From contig CAVSZO010000038.1 in the NCBI GenBank assembly GCA_963732335.1, positions 62,001 to 126,000 of the forward strand: a DNA stretch of 64,000 nt, given 5' to 3'. The stretch comes from Desertimonas sp963732335. Its GTDB lineage: Bacteria; Actinomycetota; Acidimicrobiia; Acidimicrobiales; Ilumatobacteraceae. Positions 53,946-62,470 of this stretch are shown here, in pieces (position 1 is the first letter of the stretch; every line of letters begins with the position of its first letter). The notes under the pieces are model-generated. The model was not told the origin of the DNA. It did no database searches and saw only the letters and a program-made list of their open reading frames with translations. Both the position numbers and the translations under genes were made by a program.

Positions 53946-54909
53946 GACGTCAGCTCCCGCCTGCGCAGGAACCAGTTCAACGGGAAGACGATGGCGGTGA
54001 CGAGGATGAACAGGATCACGTTGCCGGCCGTCGACAGGCCGTAGAAGCCGGCCTGATAGTTCTTGAAGATCGTCGAGGCGAGCACGTCGGTGGTGAAGCC
54101 CGGCCCACCACCGGTCATCGTCCAGATCAGGTCGAACGACCGCAGCCCGCCGATGAACGACAGCAGGATCACCGTGAACGTCGCCGGCTTGCTCAGCGGG
54201 AGGATGACGTGGCGGAACCGCGCCCACGCACTGCCGCCGTCGACCGACACCGACTCCAGCAGCTCGGATGGGATCGACACGATGCCGGCGATGAAGATCA
54301 CCATCGCCAGCCCGACGCCCTTCCAGACGTCGACGAGGGCGACCGACAGCAAGGCGATCTGCGGGTCGGTCAGCCACTTCGGCCCGGTGAAGCCGATGAC
54401 GTCGATGGTCCGGTTGATCAGGCCCTTGGTCGGATGCATCATCACCTTGAACGTGATCCCGACGGCGACGAAGCTGACCAGCACGGGGAAGAACACGATC
54501 GAGCGGATCGTCCCTTTGAGCTTGATCCGTGACGTGACGAGCATGGCGAGGGCCATCCCCAGGACGACCTTCAGACCCGCTCGTGACGACGGCGTAGATG
54601 AACGTGTTGCGCAGACCGTTGGTCAGCGCCGGTTCGCGGAAGAACTGGCGGAAGTTCTCGAGTCCGATGAACTCCCAGTCGAACAGCGTCCAGCGGGTGA
54701 GCGAGTAGAAGAACGCCATCGCCGTCGGCACGACGAAGATGGCGACGAAGACGATGCTGACCGGCAGGTAGAACCAGTGCGGGTAGGCGCGGCGATGGCG
54801 GATCGTCCTCGGGCATCGGGGCTGTCGAGCCTGAACGGGCCGGGGCCGATGCCGCTGCCGGCACGGGCCCCGCCCGCTTTCGTTCGGTGGTGTGAAGTGC
54901 TTGCGTCAC
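53942..54909 (-). CDS. Sugar ABC transporter permease, MalF-type (two frame changes)
   Basis: GTG 54909 overlaps the binding-protein stop (GTGA) and gives an Ala/Pro/Arg-rich cytoplasmic start (TQALHTTERKRAGPVPAAAS). After a shift near 54790 RRAYPHWFYLPVSIVFVAIF, LTRWTLFDWEFIGLENFRQF and TNGLRNTFIYAVV follow; a second shift near 54565 leads to LAMLVTSRIKLKGTIRSIVF, the EAA loop SIPSELLESVSVDGGSAWAR and FKNYQAGFYGLSTAGNVILF. Six transmembrane helices result. With the MalG-type protein it forms the channel for the presumed rhamnoside. Confidence 0.87.
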
Positions 54910-56256
54910 CAGCCCGGCAGGCCGAGTTGCTGGGCCTGCTTCTCGACGTCCTCGTCGTAGAGGGCGGCGGCATCCTCGGCGCTGCGCAGCCCGGAGCCGA
55001 CCTCGACGGTGATCTGCTCGAGGCTGGGGCCCTTGAGCGGCGAGAGGAACTCGAGCGCCGGGCCGACGTTGCCGCCGTCGATGTACGCCTGCATGTCGAG
55101 CACGGCCGGCAGCACGTCGTCGGGCAGCGTGGCGCCTTCGACTGAGGTACGGCCCGCACGGTGCGGCGGCCGCGGTCTGCGCCTCAGTCCCCTCGACCGA
55201 GGCGATGAAGGCGAGGAACGCCCTGGCGACGTCTTCGTGCTCGGTGGTGTCGGCGATGTACATGCCAGCGGGCATCCACAACGTCATCCCGTTGGTCTCC
55301 GCCGTCTCGCCGGGCTGGGCGAAGAAGCCGATGTTCTCGATCGCGTCGGGATAGAGCGAGGCGATCTCCGAGAGGGCGAACGTGAGCATCGGGTACTGGG
55401 CGATCTCGCCGTCGACGAGCATCCGTAGGGCGTCCTCATAGGTCGCCGAGCCGTAGTCCTCGTTCCACCAGCCGCTGTCGTAGGCCTCCTGCAGCCGCTC
55501 GAAGCTGCGCAGCGCCGCCGGCGTATCGGCGTAGTGCGCCTCGTTGGCGGTGTACTGCTCGGCGAAGTCGGGCACCTCCTGGGCGACGTTGTAGTAGTCG
55601 GCGAGGACGAACAGCTGCGACGTCCACGTCGTGCCGAACGAGGCGCCGACCGGGGTGATACCCGCCTCGAGCAGGGCGTCGTTGTTGGCGGCGAACTCCT
55701 CCCAGGTGAGCGGCACCGACGAGCCCGTTGTCCTCGAAGATGTCCGGTTGTAGAGGATCCCGCCGCCCAGGCCGGTGCCGATCGGGACGCCGAAGACGCC
55801 GTCGCCCTGGCTCACCGTCGGGAGGAACGCGTCGACGACGTTGTCGAGCATCGGGTCACCGGCGAGGTCGACGAGCGACTCGGACGGGTTGAGCGCCTGG
55901 AGCAACGAGCCCGAGTTGTAGAAGAACACGTCGGCCATCTCATCGGTGGCGAGGCGGGTCTTGACGATGTTGTCGCCGTCGGCACCGCCTGGGCGTTCCT
56001 CGATGTCGAACGACACGTTCGGATGCAGCTCGCTGAACGCCTAGGTCACCCCTTGCACCAGCAACGTATTGGTCTCCGTGTTGTCGATCAGCAACGACAG
56101 CGTGACGTCCTCGCCGCCGGCCAACTCGGCGGCCGCGCCGCTGTCGTCGGCCGGCGCGGTCGTGTCCGTTGACGCGGCAATCGGCGTCGCCAACGCCACT
56201 GAGGCCGCCAGCCCGACTCCGCTGCTGAACGCGAAAGCCCTGAGTCCCCTGCTCAT
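54906..56256 (-). CDS. Sugar ABC transporter substrate-binding protein (in-frame TAG and one frame change)
   Basis: An SBP_bac_1-type protein of about 450 residues. A signal peptide (RAFAFSSGVGLAASVALATP) and VTLSLLIDNTETNTLLVQGV start it from ATG 56256. In the same frame, a TAG at 56041-56043 stands where GVTEAF would be expected from the family pattern, after which AFSELHPNVSFDIEERPGG and NIVKTRLATDEMADVFFYNS continue. One frame change near 55140 leads to DVLPAVLDMQAYIDGGNVGP and EKQAQQLGLPGW at the stop. An indel near 55730 is also possible. The protein captures the oligosaccharide outside the cell for the two permeases. Confidence 0.85.
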
Positions 56257-57305
56257 TGCCCACTCCCCCTTCTCCCTCCGGACGACCTGTCCGAAGGTGT
56301 GAATCGTTTCAATTTCGCACAGTACCGGTGGCCCGCTCCGATGTCAACGGCTACGGCCAAGTCGGCGAGGATGCGCCGCCAGTGGTCGGCCATCGCGGAC
56401 CCGCCGTGGCCTTCGTCGTCGACGACGATGAGCTCGCTGCCCGGCCATGCCTGATGGAGGCGCCACGGCGCGTCGAGAGGACTGCTCACGTCGAGGCGTC
56501 CGTGGATCAGCCAGCCCGGGATCCCGGCCAGCCGGCCGGCGTTGGCGACGATCTCGTCGGGACCGAGCCACGAGTTGTTGCGCCAGCTGTGGGTCACCTG
56601 CCGGGCGAAGCCGAGCCGGAACCGTGCGTCGTCGTAGCGCGGGTTCGGCGTCGACCCCGGTGTCGTCGCCACGTGGGCGTCCTCCCAGCGGCACCACGCG
56701 ACCGCCGCTGCATCGCGGGTCGCAGGGTCGGGGTCCATCAGCAGCGTGTGGTAGGCGTCGACGAGACGCATCCCGCGAAGCTCCTCCGGCACGTGATCGC
56801 GGAACCGGTGCCACTCGGCGGGAAAGAACCGCCCGGCGTGCACGGTGAGCCAGTCGATGTCGTCGGCCGTGCCGGTGCTGACGCCGCCGAGGACGACGGC
56901 CGTCACCCGATCGGGGTGACGCTCGGCGTAGGTCGCTCCGAGCACGGATCCCCAGGAGACCCCGAACACGATCCAGCGCTCGATGCCGAGGTGCTCCCGC
57001 ACGCGCTCGATGTCGCCGACGTGGTGGTCCATGTCCATGCTCGCCCAGTCCACGCCCTCCTCGCTGGCGTGCGGCGTACTCCGTCCCGCGGCGCGCTGGT
57101 CGAACAGCACGGCGCGATGCCCTTGGAGGTCGAAGTTGCGGCGTGCCCCGGGCGTGCAGCCCGAGCCTGGCCCGCCGTGCAGATAGACGACCGGCGTGCC
57201 GTCAGGGTTGCCGACCTGCTCGATGTAGAGGACGTGACCGTCGCCGACATCGAGGTGACCGACAGCGAACGGCTCGGGCGGTGATTCGGGCGGCGGTTGC
57301 ACCAT
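56253..57305 (-). CDS. Proline iminopeptidase (S33 alpha/beta hydrolase)
   Basis: Releases N-terminal proline from peptides. The chain starts at ATG 57305: VQPPPESPPEPFAVGHLDVG, then VVYLHGGPGSGCTPGARRNF with the HGGPG oxyanion loop, GVSWGSVLGATYAERHPDRV with the nucleophile Ser in GxSWG, RWEDAHVATTPGSTPNP, the acid in IPGWLIHGRLDVSSPLDAPW and the His in VDDEGHGGSAMADHW. The expected C-terminus is near WRRILADLAVAVD; the reading continues 26 codons across the downstream operator to 56253, so a stop was probably lost by an indel or the end truly overlaps. Length to the expected end is about 325 residues, normal for the family. Confidence 0.9.
   Translation of the reverse strand: MVQPPPESPPEPFAVGHLDVGDGHVLYIEQVGNPDGTPVVYLHGGPGSGCTPGARRNFDLQGHRAVLFDQRAAGRSTPHASEEGVDWASMDMDHHVGDIERVREHLGIERWIVFGVSWGSVLGATYAERHPDRVTAVVLGGVSTGTADDIDWLTVHAGRFFPAEWHRFRDHVPEELRGMRLVDAYHTLLMDPDPATRDAAAVAWCRWEDAHVATTPGSTPNPRYDDARFRLGFARQVTHSWRNNSWLGPDEIVANAGRLAGIPGWLIHGRLDVSSPLDAPWRLHQAWPGSELIVVDDEGHGGSAMADHWRRILADLAVAVDIGAGHRYCAKLKRFTPSDRSSGGRRGSGQ
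56300..56311. promoter_or_regulatory. LacI-type operator before the rhamnoside operon
   Basis: TGAATCGTTTCA, a near-perfect palindrome with central CG (TGAAAC on one side, TGAATC on the other), lies 44 bp upstream of the binding-protein start. It matches the TGAAACGTTTCA-like consensus of LacI/GalR regulators, and the operon ends with a LacI-family gene. It is the best candidate site for autoregulated control. Confidence 0.6.
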
Positions 57306-57331
57306 CGCCGCCACTATGCCGGAGCGATGGC

Positions 57332-57514
57332 TCAGGCGGCGAGGCGCTGGACGTTGATCAGCTGGTGACCCAAGGCGATCGCCCAGCCGGTGCCATCGGC
57401 GGCGATCGGCCAGGCCCAGCCGTCGCACCTCTCGACGTGGGTGATCACACGAGGGTGCCCGTCGTAGACGACAACGTCGCCGGGCCGGATTTCGTCAGCA
57501 TGGATTGTGGTCAT
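57332..57514 (-). CDS. Small protein of 60 residues, unknown function
   Basis: MTTIHADEIRPGDVVVYDGH, then PRVITHVERCDGWAWPIAAD and GTGWAIALGHQLINVQRLAA. Its pattern of short strands with G-D-V-V-V-Y and W-A-W-P-I resembles a small SH3-like or beta-barrel domain. ATG 57514 has a strong ribosome site GAAAGGAAG at the right distance, which supports real translation. The leader contains a 37-bp tandem repeat. It ends 27 bp before the proline iminopeptidase start, in the same direction, so the two may be co-transcribed. Confidence 0.6.
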   Translation of the reverse strand: MTTIHADEIRPGDVVVYDGHPRVITHVERCDGWAWPIAADGTGWAIALGHQLINVQRLAA

Positions 57515-57526
57515 CGCCTGGCTTCC

Positions 57527-57600
57527 TTTCGTTGTCGGGCGGTTCTTGCGGATCGGTACGTGCTTTGGTTGTCGTTCGGTTCTTGCGAATCGGTACGTGC
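57527..57600 (-). repeat. 37-bp tandem repeat in the leader of the 60-residue gene
   Basis: On the minus strand two adjacent 37-bp units begin with GCACGTACCGAT (57600-57564 and 57563-57527) and differ at four positions (33/37 identical). Each contains CGCAAGAACCG and ends ACAAC-AAA. The second unit ends 12 bp before the ATG and its tail includes part of the ribosome site. A tandem regulatory element or duplicated leader is likely. Confidence 0.75.
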
Positions 57601-57929
57601 GTGTTGCCGTTGTCCTGTTGGACGTTTGGAACACACCTTTGGTTCGGTGCCGCTCGGCTCATGGATGCCTGAAGCCGCGACTGTTCACGCCAACGTCGCC
57701 TCGACCACTCCCAGCCCGGCCGGAGGGTGCCGCGATTCTGTGGTCTCAATCACGACACATCTGGCGCGTTGTCGGCCACAGAAGGCGTCGACACGCACCG
57801 CGGCGCGTTCCGTGGCCTCGTTGCGGCCAGAACTGGCCGCGATGCGACCAGAGAACGCCGGCTGTCGGCTAACCGGCGCGACGCCAGCTCGGCGACCGCT
57901 TCCAGAGCATGCAGCCGTGGCGCAGTGAG
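57601..57929. other. Gap without a recognisable gene
   Basis: Between the repeat and the methyltransferase remnant I see no coding sequence with family features, no RNA gene and no terminator. The base composition is somewhat less GC-rich near 57600-57660. It may be the decayed 3' part of the methyltransferase gene. Confidence 0.4.
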
Positions 57930-58313
57930 CGTGCCGACCCACGGATAATCGAGGAGACTCGGTTTCGTCCGGTCGCATGGCCGCGCGACAGGACGCCAGG
58001 ATCCGCCTGGCGTCGGCGTCGTCCCAGTCGTGGACGACACGTGTGAGCACCCCGCGTCCACCGCCGACGTCGACGAGGCGCCGGATCCCGGAGAAGGTCG
58101 AAGGCGTCGACGACGCGCCTTCGCCTCCTGCTCGGCGAGGACGGAGGCGATGTCGAGCTTCGCCGCCACGTACAGCAGCTGCGTGGTGACGTAACCGTCG
58201 AGGAGGCGCATCAGTCGCCACGGCGGTGTCTCGACGTCGTCCATGTCTGCGGCTACTGGCCCACTGGGTGGTTCCGTGGCCATCGCACAATCCTCGACAA
58301 TCCGCATCGGCAT
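57930..58313 (-). pseudogene. Remnant of an O-methyltransferase gene with internal deletions
   Basis: The 5' part encodes ATEPPSGPVAADMDDVETPP and WRLMRLLDGYVTTQLLYVAA, then KLDIASVLAEQE: the N-terminal dimerisation region of small-molecule O-methyltransferases of the acetylserotonin/hydroxyneurosporene type. In another frame IRRLVDVGGGRGVL (SAM motif I) is joined directly to TRVVHDWDDADARRILASCR and AAMRPDE (the motif IV-V region). In intact enzymes roughly 60-80 residues lie between these elements, and about 90 more precede motif I. The losses are too large for single-base errors, so this gene is truly decayed. No substrate can be inferred. Confidence 0.65.
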
Positions 58314-58355
58314 TCGCGAGGAGGTTTCTCACCGGGCTCGTGCAAGTCTCATCCG

Positions 58356-59364
58356 ATGTTCACGCGGCCTGGTGACCTCGCCGACAGGACGCTGGCGAGT
58401 CTGCTCGCCGACGAGTGGGGCATCGCCCCCGTCTCGCTCGCCTACGTAGCGGTCGGGTTCGGCAGCCACCATTGGTTGGTCGACGACGACGATCGACGCT
58501 GGTTCGTGACCGTCGACGATCTCGAAGCCAAGAAGCGCAGCCTCGACGACCCCCGCGACGCGGTCTTCGACCGACTGCGTGCCGCACTCTCCGCGGCGTG
58601 CGCAGTGGCCGATCGCGGGCTCGACTTCGTCGTCGCCCCGATCCGCTCCAGGAACGGCGCGGTGTTGCGCCAAGTCGACGGCCGCTACGCCGCGGCGCTG
58701 TACCCGTTCGTCGACGGAGCGTCGTATCACTACGGCGCCTTCCAATCGAGCGACCACTTCCACGCCGTGCTGGGGATGGTCGCCCGACTCCACGAGCGTC
58801 GCTGACCCGCTTGCGACCGGCGCCGCTTCGGACGATCTCGTCGTACCCCGCCGCGATGACCTGTCGACGGCGATCGACGAGCTCGATCAACGTTGGGACT
58901 CCGGACCATTTGGCGAACGAGCTCGGCGTTTGCTGGCCCGGAATGCGTCGGGTGTCGAGCGGTTGTTCGTGCACTACGACCGTCTTGCCGACGCCCGACG
59001 TCCCGAGCGGATGGTGCTCACCCACGGTGAGCCGCACCCGGCGAACACCCTGCGGACGCCGGCGGGCTGGGTGCTCGTCGATTGGGACACGACGTTGATC
59101 GCCGCGCCCGAGCGCGACCTTGCGCAGATGGCGACTGCCGACGGATCTGTCGTCGATGCCTACGAGGCGGCGACGGGCAGGCAGGTCCTCGCAGAAGCCC
59201 TCGACTGCTACCGGCTGTGGTGGGACCTCGGCGAGATCTGCTGGTACGTCACCTTGCTCCGCCAGGTCCACGACGACGACGCCGACATCCGGGAGTCGTG
59301 GCACAACCTCGAGCACTACCTCGATCCGGCGGGGCGCTGGCCGGAACTGGTTCAGAACCGGTAG
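58356..59364 (+). CDS. Aminoglycoside-phosphotransferase-family kinase (one frame change)
   Basis: An APH/choline-kinase-fold protein of about 335 residues: DEWGIAPVSLAYVAVGFGSH and HHWLVDDDDRRWFVTVDDLE in the N-lobe, then after a frame change near 58795 DDLSTAIDELDQRWDSGPFG, the catalytic loop LTHGEPHPANTLR and the metal site GWVLVDWDTTLIAAPERDLA. The loop has HGE where most members have HGD, a variant known in the spectinomycin-kinase-like branch. It phosphorylates a hydroxyl group of a small molecule; resistance is not implied. The end overlaps the PPOX gene by 13 bp tail to tail. Confidence 0.83.
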
Positions 59365-59864
59365 CGGGTGGCGCCGCCGGGCTCGTCGCGGTCGTAGGCG
59401 TACACCTTCACCGGAGTGACGGCGAACACGAGGGCCGGGCCGGCGTCGTGGCGGAACGCGCCATCGGCGACGTCGAAGTGCCACTCCTTGCCGTACTTCG
59501 CCTCCCAGGTGGCAGCCAGGTCGCCCAGTGCGTCCTCGTCGGTCACTCGCGCCGCATTGCCCTCGACGACAACGTCCAGTCCGGACCACACGTTGCTCCC
59601 GGTCGTCACGACGACGTTCGGGTTGGCGCCCAGGTTCTTCGCCTTCTGCTCGTCCGGGCCAGTGCACACGTGGACTTTGCCGTCCGTCCACACGGCGATC
59701 ACGGGCGTCACGTGCGGCCGGCCATCGGCGCGCACGGTCGAGAACCAGTAGATCGCTGCGTCGGTGAGCACCGAGTCCGTCCGCGCCCAGGCGGTCGCGG
59801 TGGCGTCGGGGCTGCTGTACGGAGCGTCCAGCTCGGGAGTCGGGGTGGTGGTGCTTGCGGTCAT
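59352..59864 (-). CDS. Pyridoxamine-5'-phosphate-oxidase-fold flavin/F420 protein
   Basis: A 170-residue split-barrel protein: AAIYWFSTVRADGRPHVTPV, IAVWTDGKVHVCTGPDEQKA and NLGANPNVVVTTGSNVWSGL are the cofactor-binding strands, followed by DVVVEGNAARVTDEDALGDL and an ending VKVYAYDRDEPGGATRYRF. In actinobacteria this family binds FMN or F420 and reduces small substrates. ATG 59864 is chosen; nine codons upstream are not conserved in character. No frame change is required. Confidence 0.87.
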   Translation of the reverse strand: MTASTTTPTPELDAPYSSPDATATAWARTDSVLTDAAIYWFSTVRADGRPHVTPVIAVWTDGKVHVCTGPDEQKAKNLGANPNVVVTTGSNVWSGLDVVVEGNAARVTDEDALGDLAATWEAKYGKEWHFDVADGAFRHDAGPALVFAVTPVKVYAYDRDEPGGATRYRF

Positions 59865-59932
59865 GCCCGTTCCGACCGCAGCCGGACCCAAAACTCATCG
59901 CATCTACGGGTCCTCCAGGACGCCGGAGCCTG

Positions 59933-61129
59933 TCAATCGTCGATGGCCGCGTACACGCAGGTCCAGAAGTCCTGGATCGTCTTGGGCGGTGGGAAGGGGG
60001 CAGTGAACATGTCGGTGGTCAGGACGACACCGACGAGGCGCTCGGCGGGGTCGTTGGCCCACGAGCTGCCCAGGCCGCCGGCCCACCCATAGCCACCGAC
60101 GGTGGGGCCCAGGCCGGTGCGGCGGACCTGTACGGCGACGCCGAAACCCCAACCCTGCGAGCCGTCGAACGACGGCCCGGGCGCGCCCCGGTCAACGCCG
60201 ATGTGGTCGGTGGTCATCGCCTCGACGGATGCCGGTGACAGCAACCGTGACCTGTCGGGCAGTCGCCCGCGGGACAGCAGCATGCGGGCGAAGGCGTGCA
60301 TGTCGTCGACGGTGGACACCAGCCCACCGCCCCCGGAGGGGAACGCCGGCGCCTTGGCCCACTGCCCGGCGGGTTCGTCGAACACGACCGGCTCACCCGT
60401 GTCCGGGTTAGTCGCGTAGCAGGTACTGAGGCGATCGACTTGCGATGTCGCGAAATCGGTGTCGACCATCCCGAGCGGTTCGAACACCCGCTCGCGCAGG
60501 AACACGTCGAGCGGCTGGCCCGATGCCCTGGCGATCAGCACGCCGAGCACGTCCGAGCCGGTGTTGTACAGCCACCGCTCGCCCGGCTGGTACAGCAACG
60601 GCAGGGTGGCCAACCGGCGGACCCACTCGTCCGGTTCGGGGGGCGCCTGCGGTTGTGGAGGACCGTCGCCGAGCTCCAGCGCGCTCATCGCCTCCACCAG
60701 CGGCTGCGGCCACGGCCCGTCGAAGTCCATGCCGAGCCCGAGCCGGAACGTGAGGACGTCGCGCACCGTGATCGGCCGATGGGCGGCGACGGTGTCACCG
60801 TCGACCTGACCCTGCGGGTCGACGAGTACGCGCCGCGACGCCAGCTCGGGCAGCAGCTCGTCAACTGGATCGTCGAGTCGCAGGCGGCACTCCTCGACGA
60901 GCTGAAGTGCGGCGACCGCGACGATCGGCTTCGTCATCGAGGCGATGCGGAAGATGCTGTCGCGGCGAACCGGGGCGTTCTCGCCACGGGTCAGGCAGCC
61001 GGCGAACCCGACCTCGACGTCGTCGTCACGGGCCGCCAACCAGACGAGACCGCCGACCGTGTCCGCCTCCACGTGGCCGGCCATGACCTCGCCGAGCCGG
61101 GCGAGCCGCTCACCATCGAATCCATTCAT
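59933..61129 (-). CDS. Beta-lactamase-family serine hydrolase
   Basis: A 398-residue class C/esterase-type protein. The nucleophile motif SxxK is in FRIASMTKPIVAVAAL, the YxN-like motif in RWLYNTGSDVLGVLIARASG, and the third region in VGGYGWAGGLGSSWANDP. LRLDDPVDELLPELASRRVL and ITVRDVLTFRLGLGMDFDGP are also typical. There is no signal peptide, so it acts inside the cell as an esterase or peptidase rather than as a resistance enzyme. It is uninterrupted and divergent from the ferritin-like gene. Confidence 0.92.
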   Translation of the reverse strand: MNGFDGERLARLGEVMAGHVEADTVGGLVWLAARDDDVEVGFAGCLTRGENAPVRRDSIFRIASMTKPIVAVAALQLVEECRLRLDDPVDELLPELASRRVLVDPQGQVDGDTVAAHRPITVRDVLTFRLGLGMDFDGPWPQPLVEAMSALELGDGPPQPQAPPEPDEWVRRLATLPLLYQPGERWLYNTGSDVLGVLIARASGQPLDVFLRERVFEPLGMVDTDFATSQVDRLSTCYATNPDTGEPVVFDEPAGQWAKAPAFPSGGGGLVSTVDDMHAFARMLLSRGRLPDRSRLLSPASVEAMTTDHIGVDRGAPGPSFDGSQGWGFGVAVQVRRTGLGPTVGGYGWAGGLGSSWANDPAERLVGVVLTTDMFTAPFPPPKTIQDFWTCVYAAIDD

Positions 61130-61194
61130 GCGGGTTCTGACGTTCCGATCTCCCGTGACTCATCGACGGGCCCCGGCAGTAGCTTTCCGCAGCA

Positions 61195-62458
61195 ATGCCG
61201 GCGGAACCACCCATCATCATCGAGAATCGCAAGACGCTCACCTACCTCCTGTGCGAGGCGGCCGAGCTCGAACACGGGCTGATGTGCGAGTACCTGTACG
61301 CCGCCTTCAGCCTGAAGACCAAGGCCGACGAGACGTTGCCGGCGGAACACCTCGAGACCGTCGAAAGGTGGCGCTCGGTGGTGCTCGGCGTAGCGGCCCA
61401 TGAGATGCTCCACTGGGCGCTCGTCAACAACATCCTCACGGCCGTGGGGTCGGCACCGTACGTGGCCCGCCCGCACATGCCGCACCAGGCGAAGGGCTAC
61501 CCGGCCGGGGTGCAGCTCGCCCTCGTGCCCTTCGGCGAGCGGGCCCTGCGCCACTTCCTCTTCCTCGAGCGTCCCGAGGGGATGGAGCTGGAAGACGCCG
61601 AAGGATTCTCCCCGTCCGGGCCGGCCCTGCCGATCATGGACACGACCGACATCGTCCCGTGGGGCCAGGAGTTCCACACCGTCGGTCACCTCTACCGGTC
61701 GATCCAGGCCGGCATCGTCAACCTGGCCGACAAGATCGGCGAGGATCGGCTGTTCATCGGCCCGCAGGAGGCCCAGGTGAGCGCCGACTCGTTCGGCTGG
61801 CCGGAGCTGGTGCCGATCGTCGACACGGCGACAGCCAGCCAGGCGATCGAGGACATCGTCGAGCAGGGCGAGGGTGCCCGGGGCGATTGGAGCGCGGCGC
61901 ACTACGGCCGCTTCCTCGCGGTCCTCGAAGAACTGCGCGCCATCAAGGGCTGTCGACCCGACGTTCGAGCCGGCCCATCCGGTGGTCGGTGCCGGCGTGC
62001 GCCCGGTCGACGGTGTCCACCCCGAATTCCTCATCACCGACCCGACGACTGCCGCCGTGTCCGACCTGTTCAACGTCACCTACGACCTGATCCTCCAGAT
62101 CATCGTCCGCTTCCTCGCCAACGTCGGCGAGGACCGCGAGCAACTCGGCATCCTGGCGCGCACGTCGGTGTCGCTGATGTTCGCCGCCATCAAGCCGCTG
62201 GGCCTCCTACTCGCCACGATGCCCGTCGGTCCGGAGCACCCCGGGGTCACCGCCGGTGCCAACTTCCAGCTCTTCTACCAGAAGAGCTTCCTGCTCCCGC
62301 ACCGCCGGGCCACCTGGATCCGCTTCACCGAGCGCCTCGACGAAGCGGCGGAGTTCGCCGACGAAGTCGACGCCGAAGGAGACGCTCGGGCCGTGCTCGA
62401 CGACGTCGGCAAGGCGCTGCACAAGCTCGCCGGGCTGATGGGATCGCGGATCGATTGA
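61195..62458 (+). CDS. Ferritin-like (VioB-type) domain protein (one frame change)
   Basis: A protein of about 420 residues whose first half is a ferritin-like four-helix domain: CEAAELEHGLMCEYLYAAFS has Glu and His ligands (ExxHxxxxEY), and VVLGVAAHEMLHWALVNNIL has the second set (HExxH). PF12902 members include the N-terminal part of VioB of violacein synthesis. After a frame change near 61950 DPTFEPAHPVVGAGVRPVDG and FNVTYDLILQIIVRFLANVG, PHRRATWIRFTERLDEAAEF follow. Metal-dependent oxidation is likely; the substrate is unknown. The stop is 12 bp before the nitrilase-like gene, with which it may form an operon. Confidence 0.8.
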
Positions 62459-62470
62459 TGGCCGGCGCGC

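Noticed and set aside
58356..61129. Antibiotic-resistance island (APH-like and beta-lactamase-like genes)
   Set aside because: The beta-lactamase-family protein lacks a signal peptide and KTG motif, the APH-like protein is a broad metabolite-kinase type, and no mobile element is nearby.
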